Below are positions 25,549 to 47,799 of a stretch of 64,000 bases of DNA, piece by piece. Source of the DNA: Vespa crabro (Eukaryota; Arthropoda; Insecta; Hymenoptera; Vespidae). Under the pieces are notes generated by a model. That model worked only from the letters and a program-made list of their open reading frames with translations, made no database searches and was not told the DNA's origin. The stretch lies in assembly GCF_910589235.1 (NCBI RefSeq), contig NC_060967.1:5185938-5249937 (forward strand), written 5' to 3'. The translations under genes and the position numbers were made by a program. Every line of letters starts with the position of its first letter. The stretch's first letter is position 1.

Positions 25549-28500
25549 GATAATAAGGATAAAAACGATAGGAACGACAATAACGATGAGAGAAATAATA
25601 AAAATAATAATAGAAACGATAATAACGATAATAATTATTATAACGATAATTAAAATAATAATTACAATAAATATAATAACTATAATAACAGTTATAACGA
25701 TAAAAACGATAATAATGATTATAAAGATAGTAGTAACGATAATAATAATAATATTAATGACGATAATAACGATAATAGAAATAATAGAGGTACTTGAGAT
25801 ATTGATGATAATAATAATATTAATAATAGTAATAATGACGATCATAATAAAAATAATGATAATAAAGTTAATAGTAATAATAATAATAATCACGATAAGA
25901 ACGCTAATAATAAGAATAACGTCTATAACGGTAATGGCGATAATAACAATAATAATGATAATAATGAAATTAATAATAATAATAATTACCAAAATAATAA
26001 AATTAACAATAAAAATGATAATAAGTATAATAAAGGCAATAGCGGTATATTAATAAAACAAGAATAACGATAATAACGATAATAAGGGTAATTATAAAAT
26101 TGATAATAATAACAAAAATAATAAAAATAACGATAATAACGATAAGAGCAGTAGTAACGATGATAACGATAATATCTATAATAAAGTTAATAATTACAAT
26201 AACGATTATAACGATAAATACGATAATAAGGATAATAACGTTACTAATAATACGAATTATAATAATTATGATAATAACGATGATAATTAAAATAACAATT
26301 ATAGCGATAATGATGACAATAAGGATAATAATAATGATGAAAATCATTATAACGATAATAACTATGATAATAATAATAACGATAATAATTACAACGAAGA
26401 TGATATTAACAATAACAACTATTGTAACGATTATGACGATAATAACGATAATAATGAAAATATCGACAATAATAATATGAAAAATATTATCGATATTGTT
26501 AAATATAGAAAACATAACAATAATATCGATATTCACGTTATTGACGATAATAGAAATAATAACGACAATAACGATAATAATAGTAATAATATTAATAATA
26601 ATAATATTAATAATATTAATAACAGGAACAGTAAGAACGATAATAAAAATAATAATAATATTAATAATAATTATAATATGAATATTAATAATAACAAAAA
26701 TAATAATCATAATAATAATTATAAAAATAATGATGTTTATAACGATAATAGCAATAAACACGATAGTAACGGCGATAACGAAAATAATATCGATAATCAT
26801 ATTTATAATGGTAATTACAATAAAACGATAAGAACGTTCTTAACGATAATAATAACCTCAAAAATAATAAAAACAATAAAGATGATAATAATGATAATAA
26901 TGACGATAAATTTAATCATATAAATTATAAAGTTAATGTCGATAATAAAAGTAATAATAATAATGATAATAATAACGATAATTATAAATATAACGATAAT
27001 ATGGATACTAACGATATTAACGATAATAATAATAATAGTAAAATAATAATAATAATTATAATAATAATATTACTAATAACAACGACAATAACGATAATAA
27101 TAACTTTAATAGTAATAATAATAATAGTTATAATATTATAAACGATAATGACGGAAATAAAAATAATAATAATATTAATAATAACGATAATAATGTTAAT
27201 AACGTTAATAATAACGATATAATATTGGGAGTTGTATCGGTGGATTATATTGGATATTGTATCGGTTTAAAGATTATAACGATAACAATTACGATAATGA
27301 AAATTATAACGATAATAACGATTTTGACGATAATATTAACGAGAGTATTAATAAGAATAATAATAATATAAAAAACGACAATAATGATAAAAATAATGAT
27401 AATAATTATAACTATTGTAACGATAATGACGATAATATCGATAATAAGGATAATAATGATAATACTAATTATAATATCGATAGTAACTATATTAACGATA
27501 AAATAGAATAAGACGTTAATATCAATAATATCGTTAATAACTTTAATAACGATAATAATAACGATAATAATACTAATAACGGTAAAGACGATAAAAATGA
27601 TATTACTATCGAAAATAATAATAATTATAAAGGTAATAATTATAATAATAATAAAGATAATAGTGATAATAACGATCATAAGAATATTGACGATAAGAAC
27701 AACAATTACGATAATAACGAAAATATCGATAATAATAATAATATTTATAATAATTTAGATCATGATTAAAATAACGATTATAACAATAGTAACGATAATA
27801 TCGATAATAAAAATAATAGAATTAATAATAATAACGAATAAAACGGTAATAATAGTATCCATAATACTTATAATAACGATAGTAACGATAATAATGTTAA
27901 TAAGGATAATACCGATAATGACGATAATTACGATAATAACGATAATAAAGTTAATAACTATAGTAATACAGATAATAACATCAACAACGATAGTAATAAT
28001 AATAATAACAATGATGACGATAATAAAAATAATAATAATAATAATGATGATTGTAATGATAATAATACTATTAACGATAATAACGATAATGAGGATAATA
28101 ACGATAATAACGTTTATAATGATAATATTAATTATAAGGATAATAAGGATTATTACAAAAACAACGTTAATAACGATAATAATAACGATTATAAAAATTG
28201 TAACGATAATAATAACGATTATAAAAATTATAACGATAATAACAACATTAAGGATAATAAAAATTATATCGATAATAACGATAATACCGATAATAATAAC
28301 AATAATAACGATATTTGCGGTAATAAAGATATTAATAATAATATTAATAACTATTATAATAAAAATGACGATAATAATAATAATAACGATAATAACGATA
28401 AAAAAAATGATAAAAATAATAATAACGATTATAACGATTTTATCGATAATAAAGGTAATAATGATAATTACGTTAATAATTGTTATAGCGATAATAACTT

Positions 28501-28712
28501 TAAAACTGTAATGGCGATAATAACAGTATTAAAGATAATAGCAATAATAATAAATATAATAATAATAATATTAATAACAGTATAACAATAATAACGATAG
28601 CAAAGATAATAACGATTATTATAAGAATAATAATAATAACGATAATAATGATAATAACAATAAAAATGGTAACAACAATAATAATAATAATAACGGTAAT
28701 AATGATAATAAC

Positions 28713-28743
<31 letters not shown>

Positions 28744-28977
28744 TTAAAAAAATGACGATAATAACGATAGGAACGATATTAACGATTATAACGAAATTAA
28801 CTAAAATAATCATAATAACGATTATAGCGATTGTAACGACAATAACGATAATTAAGATAATTAAGATATTAATAACAATAATTATAATAATACCGGTAAA
28901 AATTATAATAATAATAACAATTATAACGGTAATAACGATAATAACAGTAATAATGATAATAATGGTAATAATATTAA
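24898..28977. repeat. Triplet array block 4
   Basis: The block begins with a near-perfect AAT tract (about 24916-24981, 22 copies) just after the MITE and has another at about 25487-25547 (20 copies). It is otherwise degenerate AAT/AAC/GAT in the usual orientation. A short non-triplet island at 27211-27272 carries TTGTATCGG twice (GTTGTATCGGTGGATT and ATTGTATCGGTTTA). No gene is supported. Confidence 0.92.
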
Positions 28978-37762
<8,785 letters not shown>

Positions 37763-37849
37763 CCATCTCCTTCTATTTCTTGCGCAAGGTGGCCCTGACA
37801 TAGCAGGCCACCTTATTCCACTCTTCTTGTCCTCGGAGCATTTTCTCGA

Positions 37850-40648
37850 CAACGTTGTCTGGCGAGATTTCTCCGAGGTCTTGCTCCAAAGCGATACGTT
37901 ATACGCTCCACCAGCCACATTTTAAGAACATGTGGTAGGCGTCATCGTTGGTCAAGACCCCATAGGGGCTGTTGCCGTATGCAACCTTCCTCATTTTGCG
38001 AGGTAGGGGCAGAACAATCCATGCTCTGTCAAGAATTGGGTAAAGTAGAAGTCGACCTCCCCCGCCTCCCGGTTTAGCCAGCTGTCTTGCCGAATGATGA
38101 GTCGGATCGTCCATCTGCCTTTCGGCTCTCGTTCCCATCAGCTTTGCCAGGTCTCAATGCTGCTAGACAAAGCGAGCCTTGATGCCTCTTACTTTCCAAA
38201 AACAGACTTCTGTTGGACAACGAATTTCCCTCCTGGTCTAGTAGATCGAACCACTAGCACCGCGGTCTCAGAGACCGTACGATAGGTGCACTCGATTCGG
38301 AGAGCGCCACTGTACCGTCCCTATGCGCTTGCGGTATTTCTCGTATCACAGCGTTTCGGCCCAGACTTCCGAGTTATACAGAATTACTGCTTCGCCAGCG
38401 CGCATCAGTAGTTGCCTAATGCAAGGTCGGGGACCATTGACGTTGACCATGAGTGTGCCAAGCAAGGCTACTACTTTTGCCGCCTGGTCGGCTGCCCTAG
38501 TAATATGGTTTCCAAAGTTGAGCATGCTGTTGACCATTACTCCTAAGTATTTGACAGCCGACTTAGTCTGGACCGCCGTGTCTCCTACGGTAAAGCTGCG
38601 CACGTTGTTGATGCGCTTGTTCGTAAGTAACACGATCTCTGTCTTCTGGGATGCTAGGGATAACCCGTGGTCTTCCATCCAGAAGGTGACTCTGCGCATG
38701 ACCTGGATGAGCAACAGCTGTGCTCCTTCCGTGTCTCTTGCAGTTTTGACAAATGCACAGTCTTCTGCATATTCAACCAAGAAAGCACCCTCAGGGACTG
38801 CCATACTTAGTAAACCGTCGTAGAAAATATCCCAGTATGGAAAACTGGTCTGTTCCCGATGCCAATTCTAAGCTTCTCGGACCATAGCCCGAATTGTATT
38901 AGAGGAAGCGCTCGATCAAGTAGTCCCTGAAAATTCGGAAAAAGGAACTCAGGGACACTGAAGTTACGATCGAGCTCTTCCATTGCCAAGTCCCAATTGA
39001 CGGATTTGAAGGCATTTCTCATGTCTAAGGTGGCCAGCAGACACAAAGGTCGGGATAGGTAGTTCCCGCTCACCGTCATTTTAGCGGCCGTGAAAACCTC
39101 CTGGACTGCGTGGATGGTGGAGAGGACGGATCGAAATCCATACTGGCAGGCAGTAAGGTCGCCCGCTGCCCTCACGGCCGCAAGAAGACGTGGCCTATGC
39201 AGCTTCTCCAGGAGCTTTCCAGTCGTATCCAGCATACATATAGGCCTGTATAACGAAACGGCATCTGATAGACCCTTTCCATTGCTTAAGAGCACAAGTC
39301 TCGCATTCTTCCACGGGTCAGGGAAGATGCCCTCCCTGAGGCTCATGTTACAAATGTTTAGCAAGAGCTCAGGATGACTCAGCGCGACGGCTTTCATTAC
39401 TTCTGCTGGAAAGCCGTCAGGTCCTGGAGCTCTCTTGTTCCGCATGGAAGATGCGGCCCTGAGCAGCTCCCTCTCCGTAAACAGTGGCGCTTCGGGGCTA
39501 CCAGACGCGGCCGGGGTCACTCTTCGATTGTGAGGGAATATGGTATGAACGATGTTCTTCAGGTCCTCGTGTCCTGAGGTTTTCCTTATTTGTAAGTCTC
39601 CATCTTGCGATTGACGATCTGGTACCCAGCACCGTCAATGGCTAGCCTAGATAGACCTCTTGAGTAATTTTTTTGCAGCTTGATACGCTGCGATCAAGGA
39701 GACAGCGTCGAGATCACATCTCTTCGCTCGTTTTGCTAACCGGCGAAACCATAAGAACTTTTAGCGAAAATCTGTGATCTCGTTCGTCCTCCAGTATGCA
39801 GGACGCCTCTACAATTTCGTGCTCTTCTTTGGCAACGCTATCGCGCAAGCCATTTGGAAGAGCTGCATAGTTGCTGCAGTAATCATCCTGGCTTGTGCAC
39901 TTGGCTATAGACACGAGACTGCAATATGATGGGATCTCCAACCTTCATCTATAACTGAAGACAGCTTCTCTCGATCCATTTCAGCGATGTTTCACCGGGG
40001 GGTCACGCTGCACTTGTCACGACTGGCCTGAAATCGTGATCGTCGAATAGTATGTACTGATGAATGCTCCCGTTGTGATCTTCGATCACCCTACAGCCTG
40101 CGTCTGTTTGCGCATGGTGTTCCTTCGCTAGAGAGACGTCCGAAATCGTCTCTCTGCAGCCAGGCCGTCGGAAGGTTGACGTCGAGCCTGTATTAAGCAC
40201 TACTAGCGCCAGTATCGACACCGCCTCCATGATTCGTCTTCCCCTGAATTCCGACCTGGCCTCCCCCCATTTGAGAGCTTTTACATTGTGGTCTCCATCC
40301 ACAATGAGGTCCCCTTGCATTTCACACAGCGCATCTTCCAGATCGTCCAGTTTGATCTGGAAGTCGTCTAACCGGTCATTCGGGATGAGATATATGCTGA
40401 CATAAGTCGCCATGTTGTCCCACCCAACTGTAACCGGGTCCGGATCCTTGATACGACACATATATCAGTCGGTTATCTGGGACCCAGTTGGCCGCAGTGC
40501 CCAATTCGTCGACCTACCTTCCTGCATCCGCCCGATCCTGGTACTGTTCGCTGATTAGAACAATATCGGCTTCTTTCTCAGATCAGAGCTGGATTACGCG
40601 GTGGTGCGCCATCCAGTTCCTATTGAGGTTACCCTGCAGTACTCTCAT
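37850..40648 (-). pseudogene. R1-like ORF2 (endonuclease/reverse transcriptase), copy 2
   Basis: The start is at 40648 (MRVLQGNLNRN). An in-frame TGA lies at 40583-40585. The endonuclease segment (40003-40461) has LIVDGDHNVKALKWGEARSE, a degraded GDFNAKS box. The RT begins near 39520 with ELLRAASSMRNKRAPGPDGF, SLYRPICMLDTTGKLLEKL, QYGFRSVLSTIHAVQEV and motif A LATLDMRNAFKSVNW, which keeps its Asp. A frameshift near 38860 splits motif B: WDIFYDGLL lies in another frame. The catalytic box reads EYAED instead of the usual YADD (38750-38770), followed by the thumb signature HITRAADQAAKVVALLGTLM. The C-terminal Y-G...DDAYHMFLKC is at 37899-38138. Not functional. Confidence 0.9.
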
Positions 40649-40659
40649 CCTTTCTTCTT

Positions 40660-41930
40660 GTTGGCTGTTGCAAGGGCATCCAGGAAGGCTTTGCACTGCC
40701 TCGATCGGGCCACGTGCTTCTGGGGTTCCGTAACAATATTAGAGCACAAGAAACAAGTTGGCTCTATGATCCTACAGAGTCCCTTGCCGCCTCAGAGATA
40801 ACAAAGCTTACTGCGATCAGGGCCCTTGCAAGAAGCACTATAGCCGCCAAAGTTCAGTCAAAGGTAGCATCGCCTTACTTCTATTCGTCGCCTGAATTTA
40901 CAGAGTATGAAGACATCCAGCACACTGCGGCCTCCAAAAGCTTCGCAGCTGCTTCCTCTTCTATTTTGACGAGGGCCTGATGTTGCTGTCTCGCGTTGGG
41001 GTTCGTAATTTTAAAATCGAATTTCCCCGCGTAGTCTGGTAGGGTCCTCTTTAGAGCCTCCGGGACTTCTATCACCGACGTGCAGCAATCGCAGTCCCGT
41101 ATCACAGCTCTAGTTATGTGGTGCTACTCGTGCTTCCTATTTCTTTCCTCAAGGATTCTGCGTAGGAGACCCGGATTTTTGTAGTGGTCCTGTTAAGTTC
41201 GAGGAGAACCTCTCCCGTTCTGGTCTGACAGACAAATCTAACTTTTTCTCCTGCCGCAACGGTTTTTATGCGCTGGCGGATGGCGCCAACTACGTCTGCG
41301 TAATTTTTGCCTTGCGCATGATTCAGGAGGATCGCGTCGGGCTTCCTTCTTTTTCTCGGCCTGTACTCCAATTTGCTCGCGATCTATTTCTCCTTCGGTG
41401 GGGATTACGTCGCCTTCTTCGTGGGTATTTCCTTATTTTTTTCATCTTGAGGACCACCGTCCACTTGGTGGCTTCGGTTGTCGACGTCTCTTGCCTCAGT
41501 CTTTTGAGGCTTTCCTCAAGCAGCTGAGGCGTGTTTATGACTACTCTCTTAACTGCGCCGGCATATCTTACAGAGTTTGCTCATGTGCCCTTAGAGACTC
41601 TGGAGAGCGTCCTCGCTCCCTTCTTGACCTATATTCGAGATTTATTCAAGAACTCGAGGCAGTCAAATTTCTCCAGTTCAGGGAGCCCTTGCTTAATCGC
41701 ATTGTTTACATTTGGCTGTCAAGTAACAGCCAACCTCATTTTGCCGAGGAGGACTTTCGCTTGCGCGAGTTTCTCTCCCTCTCCATCTTATTATGTCCCC
41801 TTCGCGGGCTACATAGATGATATCTGTCCGAAAAACCTCGTGTTATCAACGGCCCTGGCAGCCCTATGCCACTCCTCCAAGAGGCTTTCAGCAAATCTTC
41901 TTCAAATCTTCCTGTCGCTTTAGACACATC
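40660..41930 (-). pseudogene. R1-like ORF1 (gag-like) remnant, copy 2
   Basis: The minus strand at 40881-41105 reads IRDCDCCTSVIEVPEALKRT, then LPDYAGKF...NPNARQQ and ALVKIEEEAAAKLLEA, as in copies 1 and 3. The zinc-knuckle part (about 40790-40870) is degraded: YSASCKGPDRSKLCY survives but an internal stop and loss of Cys break the first knuckle. The upstream part (41114-41371) has a basic N-terminal half (YRPRKRRKPDAI) and an Ala/Glu-rich region at 41736-41927. Several frameshifts. Confidence 0.72.
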
Positions 41931-42375
41931 TCAGGCCAGATCACCTACCTGTGGTGCCCTTCCTGATTCATTATCCAGAACTGGATCCAAGTTACCTACC
42001 CCAAGCTCCTGACAGTTGTTGGATAACGACTACGGGTGTCCTGGCCTATCACCACCTGACAAAGCCGAGGCGTGGATGTCCCTCCGACGCCCGGTTTTAC
42101 CTTTTTCTGTACTACCCATCATAAGAAATATATTATGGGAGGCAAGCTCCGCAAAGGATAGGAGAGGAACGGTAGGAAGCTTGAGAGTGAGAGACAAATT
42201 AGAAAAAGATATAAAAGAAGAACAAAGGAAGGAATAGCCGTACAAGAACATTCACAAGTCATTCACACTGTCCCTATTAGACGCCTCATACGACAAGCAG
42301 GCAGTGGAGTGGGAGAATTCTACATCCACCTACCCCCGGGGGGGATTTACCCACATGGGGCCTTCCTACTAGGTG
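41931..42375 (-). other. 5' leader of R1-like copy 2
   Basis: It aligns with the leader of copy 1 and extends further. The plus strand carries CCTACCCCCGGGGGGGATTT and then CCTACTAGGTGGATT at the edge. No coding motif is seen. This is the most complete 5' end of this leader type, but full length is not proven. Confidence 0.65.
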
Positions 42376-43136
42376 GATTATAACGATAATGACGATAACG
42401 ACGATAATAACGTTAATAGAAATGATAACAATAAAAACGGTAATATCAATAATAAAGACAATTGCGATAATAATTATAATATTAATAACAATAATAATTA
42501 TTATATTAAAAATTACGATAAAATCGAAAATAAAGATAATAAAGGTAATAATAATAATAATAATAACTATTATAAAGAGAATGAGGATAATAACGAAAAT
42601 AACGATAATAAGGGATATGAAGTCAATTACGATAATAACAATAAAAACGATAATAACGATTATACTAATGATAATAATAATAATAATTAAGATAATTATG
42701 TTAATGACTATAATAACAGGAACAACGGTAAATTCTAATATTATAATAATATTATTAATAACAATTAATATAAAAGTAGCGATTTTAACGATAATATGGA
42801 CAATAAAGATAATAACTATAATTATATTAAAAATAATAATAACATCGTGTATGACGATTATAATAATAATAACAATAATAATGGAAAAAGCTACAAATAC
42901 TACAATACAATAATGACGTTTATATCGAGAATAATAATAATATTATTAATAACGATAATAATAAATATGATTATTTCGATAATAACGACAATAACGGAAA
43001 AAATAATAATAATAATAATAATAACGGTAGCATTAAAAATACTGATAATAACGATAATTAGTATAATAAGGATAATAAAGGTAATAACTGTAATAACGAT
43101 AATAACAATAATAACGATAATAACTTTTATGCCGAT
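42376..43136. repeat. Triplet array block 6
   Basis: Usual orientation. Its last 150 bp or so match the flank of LINE-2 copy A (16185-16344). It separates R1-like copy 2 from LINE-2 copy B, the same order of elements as at 14389-16344 but without the 1.6-kb insert. Confidence 0.9.
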
Positions 43137-43149
43137 AATTCTTGCCTCT

Positions 43150-43535
43150 TCTTCTTTCGATAAGGCCTGCAAGGGATCACGTGCCAATATTAATTCTTCA
43201 CTTAGCTATTTTACTTTCAGTTCCATCCATTATTCCTTCATATTTTCACTATGGTGATACTTTCTGTCCTTAGATAACTTCGCAACGGGTTACTTCTTCA
43301 ATCTTGCTTGGAATATTTCCATTTTTAAAAACTTCTTTCTAGAAATCTCTCTGACAATAACTTCTTCCTCACTTAAATTATTTCTTTCTAGATCTTTCTT
43401 TACCTCTTGAATCCAGCTGGTAGTTGCCTTTTCCTCCCAAAGGTACATGAGTATCCTTTTTGATAATCTGGACTCATCCACTCCGTAAATATGGCCAAAA
43501 AATTGAAGTCTTCCATTCTTTATCGTTACTGTCAT
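43150..43535 (-). pseudogene. LINE-2 C-terminal domain, copy B
   Basis: The open piece at 43290-43535 reads MTVTIKNGRLQFFGHIYGVD, then ESRLSKRILMYLWEEKATTS and WIQEVKKDLERNNLSEEEV. The 'RLxFFGHxxRxxxxRL' pattern is the tail region that follows RT in this kind of LINE. It ends in a basic, Lys-rich end near 43150. In copy A (about 16360-16760) the same region has more stops. Confidence 0.78.
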
Positions 43536-43822
43536 ATCTTCTTTGTTCCTGTATATGTCGTCATTAGATATTCATTTCCATACTTTTGTTGTTTTCACTG
43601 GACCTAATATTTTCCTCATGATTCTCCTTTCTAGTACTTCTAGTTTATCTAATCTATAATTTAGTAACAAGCAATCTCTCGCTTATATGCATTCCGGATT
43701 CACTACTGTAGCGTAATGTCTTATTTTAAGATTTTTAGATAAACACTTTTTGTTGTAAAAATACTTTGTGATACCATACGCTATTTCCATCTTTCGTAAC
43801 CTTTCTTCTACTGCAGATTTTT

Positions 43823-45640
43823 CTAAACCATTTCTTGAATTATTTCTGCTAGGTATTTGGATTTCTTTATTTTTTCCATTGCACGAATATCTCTAGATAA
43901 AAATTTTGGAGCGTTCTTGATGTTTTTCATAAATTTAGTTTTTTCTACGAATATTTTCATACCTACTTTGTTAGCTATTTCTTCCAAGAGATTGATTTGT
44001 GTAGTTGCACCTTTTAGGTAGTCTAACACTTTGGCAAAACCGTCTGCAAATGCTAGGCAACATAATTCAATGCCTTTGCTTTTTCCCCCAAAGTTACTAG
44101 CGAAATGTTTTGTTCTTTAATCTTTATCTTCGTAATTCTTCCAATTATTTTTAGAACACAGTTGAACAGAGGAGGAGATAAACCATCACCTTGCCTTACA
44201 TCTGTATTTATCTCAATAGGATTAGATATCTCACCCATAAATTTTATTTTTGAAATCGTGTCAGTGAGTGTTTCACGTATTAAGTTTGCCTATTTATTTT
44301 TTACTCCAAATTCACGTATTGATTTACCTAAGGTTTCTGTATCAACAGAGTCAATTGCCTTTTTAAAATCTATAAATTTTGCAAATATGTCCTTTGAATT
44401 CAGTAACCTATGGCGAATTATGGATTTTAAGTTAAAAATTTGTTCTGTACAAGTTTTATCTTTCCGATATCAAGCTTGATACTCGCCCAGTTGCTTGTCA
44501 AGTGTTGTTTCTATTCCATTCAGCAATATATTTCAGATTACCTTATATGCAGTTTGCAGAAGAGAGATGCCTCTATACATACCATCGTTCTGTTTGTCCC
44601 CTTTTTTATGTGATGCGTGAATTAGAGCTACTTTCCACTCTTCTGGATAACTCTCTGTTCTCCAAATATCTTCAAAGATTAACTTCATCTATTCAATGAT
44701 TTTTGATTAAGACCATTTCAAAAGATCACATGTAATAGGGTTTTCTCATCTAGCTTTATTACATTTTAGATTTTTAATTGCTGCCTGAATATCTTCAGCA
44801 TTATCTTGTATATCTTGTTCCAGATTTTCAATTGTTTCAGAGAATTGCAATTTATGTTTCGGTTCAGGGAAATTTAAATGTTGATCGAAGAGTTTCACAA
44901 GTATTTCACAGTTTTCTGCATTGCTTAGGCCAAGTTTACCATTTTTATTTTTGAAGCATATGCTAGGCCCTTGATAACTCTTCAATTGACTCTTAAAAGT
45001 CTAATAGAAATTTCGTGAAATATTTTTAACAAAGATGTTTTTCATGTCGATAAGTTGTGATTTTTCGAAAGATATTTTAACTCCCCTTAATATTCTAGCA
45101 ATGTCTTTCCTTCGTTTTTTGAATTGGTCATGGTGTTCAGTCTTCCCCGAGCATTTCCACTTTTTCCAATGTTTTGTTCTCTCCTCTATGCATCATCACA
45201 CATTTGGTTTCACCAAGTTTTTTTTTATGCTTGGCTAGTCCAAATGTTTTTTGGGCTGCGTTCGTTATTTCTTTAGATAAATCTTGCCACTTCCCATAAT
45301 GAGTTACTTATATTTCTCTCTGAAATGTTTCCAAAGTTTCTTATGTAATTTGGAGTCTATTTGTATTTTACTTATTTACTTTTCCCCTCTTCTGTGATTT
45401 CTGTTGGGAAAGAATTTGAGTTAGATTTTAGACAAATAGTGATCAGAGTCAAATTCTCTGCTGCTTACTGCCATGACATTCATAATTACCATCACATTGG
45501 TTTTGGTTATAGCTAAATGATCTACTTGAAATTCACCTAGCATTGTATTTGGAGAAATCCATGTTTTAGATCTTCTTGGCAATTTCTTCAAGAAAGTCGA
45601 CATTACCTTCGGTTGAAAGTTCTTACAAATAATAATCAAT
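43823..45640 (-). pseudogene. LINE-2 reverse transcriptase, copy B
   Basis: Fingers piece at 44746-44985 (KSYQGPSICFKNKNGKLGLS, ending at the same TGA after KCNKAR as copy A). Motif A at about 44347-44385 reads FIDFKKAIDSVD. Motif B at 44053-44238 reads INTDVRQGDGLSPPLFN. The catalytic box near 44030-44070 reads AFADGFAKV, with the second Asp replaced by Gly as in copy A. Thumb at 43823-44029 (EEIANKVGMKIFVEKTKFM). It is split by frameshifts, including a one-base difference from copy A in the C run at 17271-17280 / 44083-44092. Confidence 0.85.
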
Positions 45641-46270
45641 CACATTCCATGTCTATTTGTTCTTTATTGTGTAGCATATTCTCTATTGGTCTACCAAATC
45701 TCACTATTGGTCTATTATTTCTCTCTCTTCCTATTTGGGCATTAAAATCTCCAAGTAATATCACTACATTTGATTTTAAAATTTTAGACATATCATCGTC
45801 CAAAAGGTCCCAGAATTCCTCCACTTTATTTGGGTTCTTCTTGTTGTCTCCATTTATTGGTGCATGACATATAATGAAATTGTATAATTTATTTTTGCAT
45901 TTCATTTTCAAAAGAGACATCCTTACTTAGCTGAATTAGAATTTGGTTACCCAGTTTAATAATCTTTATGGATATAAAACGCTGTTCACAAGATTAACAT
46001 TCCTTTCCTAATTTTAATCGTAGACTTGCCATTAAAGATTCTATAGTCTTTTGTTTCTGTCACATTTTCATCGTAAAGTCTTGTCTCCTGATCTGATAAA
46101 ATTTGTATACTTTTTCTATTCAGACGTAGTTCTAATTCCTTTTGTTTACCATCCATCGGCAAAGAATTCATATTTAAAGTGCCCCCAAAATACTTCTCTT
46201 TAATCTTAATTCTGGAAGGATTGAAATGATGCTCCGACTTATCCGTATTGGAGATGATAGGACTCCCCAA
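45636..46270 (-). pseudogene. LINE-2 endonuclease, copy B
   Basis: This is an AP-type endonuclease that would nick the target DNA. The piece at 45986-46270 has GTLNMNSLPMDGKQKELELR and IQILSDQETRLYDEN, the N-terminal N and E motifs. The piece at 45636-45920 has YNFIICHAPI, EEFWDLLDDDM and ILLGDFNAQIGRERNNRPIV, the catalytic GDFNA box. A stop or frameshift near 45921-45985 separates the two pieces. Residues look well kept, so decay is more recent here or selection was lost late. Confidence 0.85.
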
Positions 46271-46705
46271 AACCCTAGGTGCCGATGCATTGCATAACGC
46301 AATGGTGCAATTTCCTTCTGAGCAGCCACCTGGAGTAGTGCCTTCTTACGGCGACTTTTCCATTTTGCAATTGAAATTGAGTTACAATGGTTTGAATAAA
46401 ACTCGAAAATTGTTTGTCTGAAATGATATGATTTCGTGGTTGCCCACACTAAGGACCTCCGCCCACACAATCCTGGGGAAATAAGATCTTTGAAGATTCC
46501 ATGGATTATATTAAAATTATTTTACATATTTTTCCGAATTTTAAATGTTTAAATAAATGTTCTATTCTTTAAATAATATTGTACTCTATTCCACATACAC
46601 TAAAGATTGTTTTAAAAATTAGATGTTAATCGAAAACATTAATTTATAAGTACATCTGTTCAGAGAGAAAGAGTTTCGATGTGTTCTCGTCGGATCGTGA
46701 AAGCA

Positions 46706-46744
46706 GATTATAACGATAATAATAATGATAATAACGATAATAAT

Positions 46745-46775
<31 letters not shown>

Positions 46776-47416
46776 GAAATAAAATGATAGATCCGATAAT
46801 TATATTAAAAGTCGTAGTAATAATATTAATAATAATTTTAACGATTATAACGATGTTAACGTTAATAACGATAATAATAATAATATTATTAATAACGATT
46901 ATAGCGTTTGTAACGATAATAACTTCAATAATAGCGATAATAATAATAATAATGATAATAATAACAATAAGAAGTATAATAACATTTATAACAATAATGA
47001 CGGTAATAACGATTATAAAGATAATAACTATAATAATAAAAATGACAATAATAACGATAATAACGAAAATAACTTTAGTAACGATAATAATAGTGTTAAT
47101 AATAATAGTAATAAAAATAATAATAACGATAATAAAGATAATAATAATACTTACAATAATAACGATTATAACGATAATATCGTTATAACGATAATAATAA
47201 CAATAAAAATATTGATAACGATAATAACAATAATTATATTAAATATAATAATTATATTAATAATAATTATAATAATAATAATAATTATAATAGAAACTAC
47301 GATAATAAATATAAAAATAATTTTAACGATAATAACGGTAATAACCAGTATAACTGTAATGACGATTAAAACGGTAATAATAATCATAATTATAATAATA
47401 ATAATAGCAGTAATAA
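46706..47416. repeat. Triplet array block 7
   Basis: Standard orientation. The Ile-rich frames here are repeat shadows. It ends ATAATAGCAGTAATAA directly at the T8 tract of R1-like copy 3. Confidence 0.92.
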
Positions 47417-47799
47417 TTTTTTTTGATGGTCAGAGTACTTCAATCTTTACGCACTAATCCTGGGATCCCGCCGCCTGAGGAACACTCCACCATTTTTACT
47501 CCCCATAAGTCCCTCGAATTTCGAGCTCCCCGTTGAATTTGGCACAATCGATAAAACTTATATCCATCCCAGTGGCATAGTGAAACCATCCCCGCACCGC
47601 GATAGGGCGTTACTTCAGGGTGGTGCCACTGCATCAGGTCCCTTTACGGGACACTCCTTTCGACTCTATATGGCAGGAGCCAGAAGCAACGTTATGGACG
47701 CGTCTATTAGCCGCTCATCTCCTTTTTCTTTCTACGCAAGATAGCCCTGAGGTACCAGGTCAACTTGCTCCACTCCAGCTGACCTCGGAGCATTTTCTC

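Larger units (their letters stand above)
37763..42375 (-). mobile_element. R1-clade non-LTR retrotransposon, copy 2 (3'-truncated, otherwise near full length)
   Basis: The 5' end lies near 42375 and the truncated 3' end near 37763 (ATAATAACCATCTCCTTC). Compared with copies 1 and 3 it lacks the last 290 bp or so, including the A8 tail. It has a 5' leader with GGAGGACG-like words, ORF1, endonuclease, the full RT region and the C-terminal domain. The 5' end extends about 30 bp beyond copy 1 (ATTTACCCACATGGGGCC...AGGTGG). Copies 1 and 2 look roughly 80% identical by eye. Confidence 0.9.
43137..46705 (-). mobile_element. LINE-2 (RQGD-type non-LTR retrotransposon), copy B, defective
   Basis: It is collinear with copy A along its whole length and nearly identical over most of it. 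Its open pieces are longer than in A, so it is the better reference copy. On the minus strand: 5' part 46280-46705, endonuclease 45636-46270, RT about 43823-45640, C-terminal tail 43150-43535. It ends in the same purine-rich tail and triplet junction as copy A. On the high-coordinate side, homology ends around 46690 (19905 in A). Confidence 0.87.
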
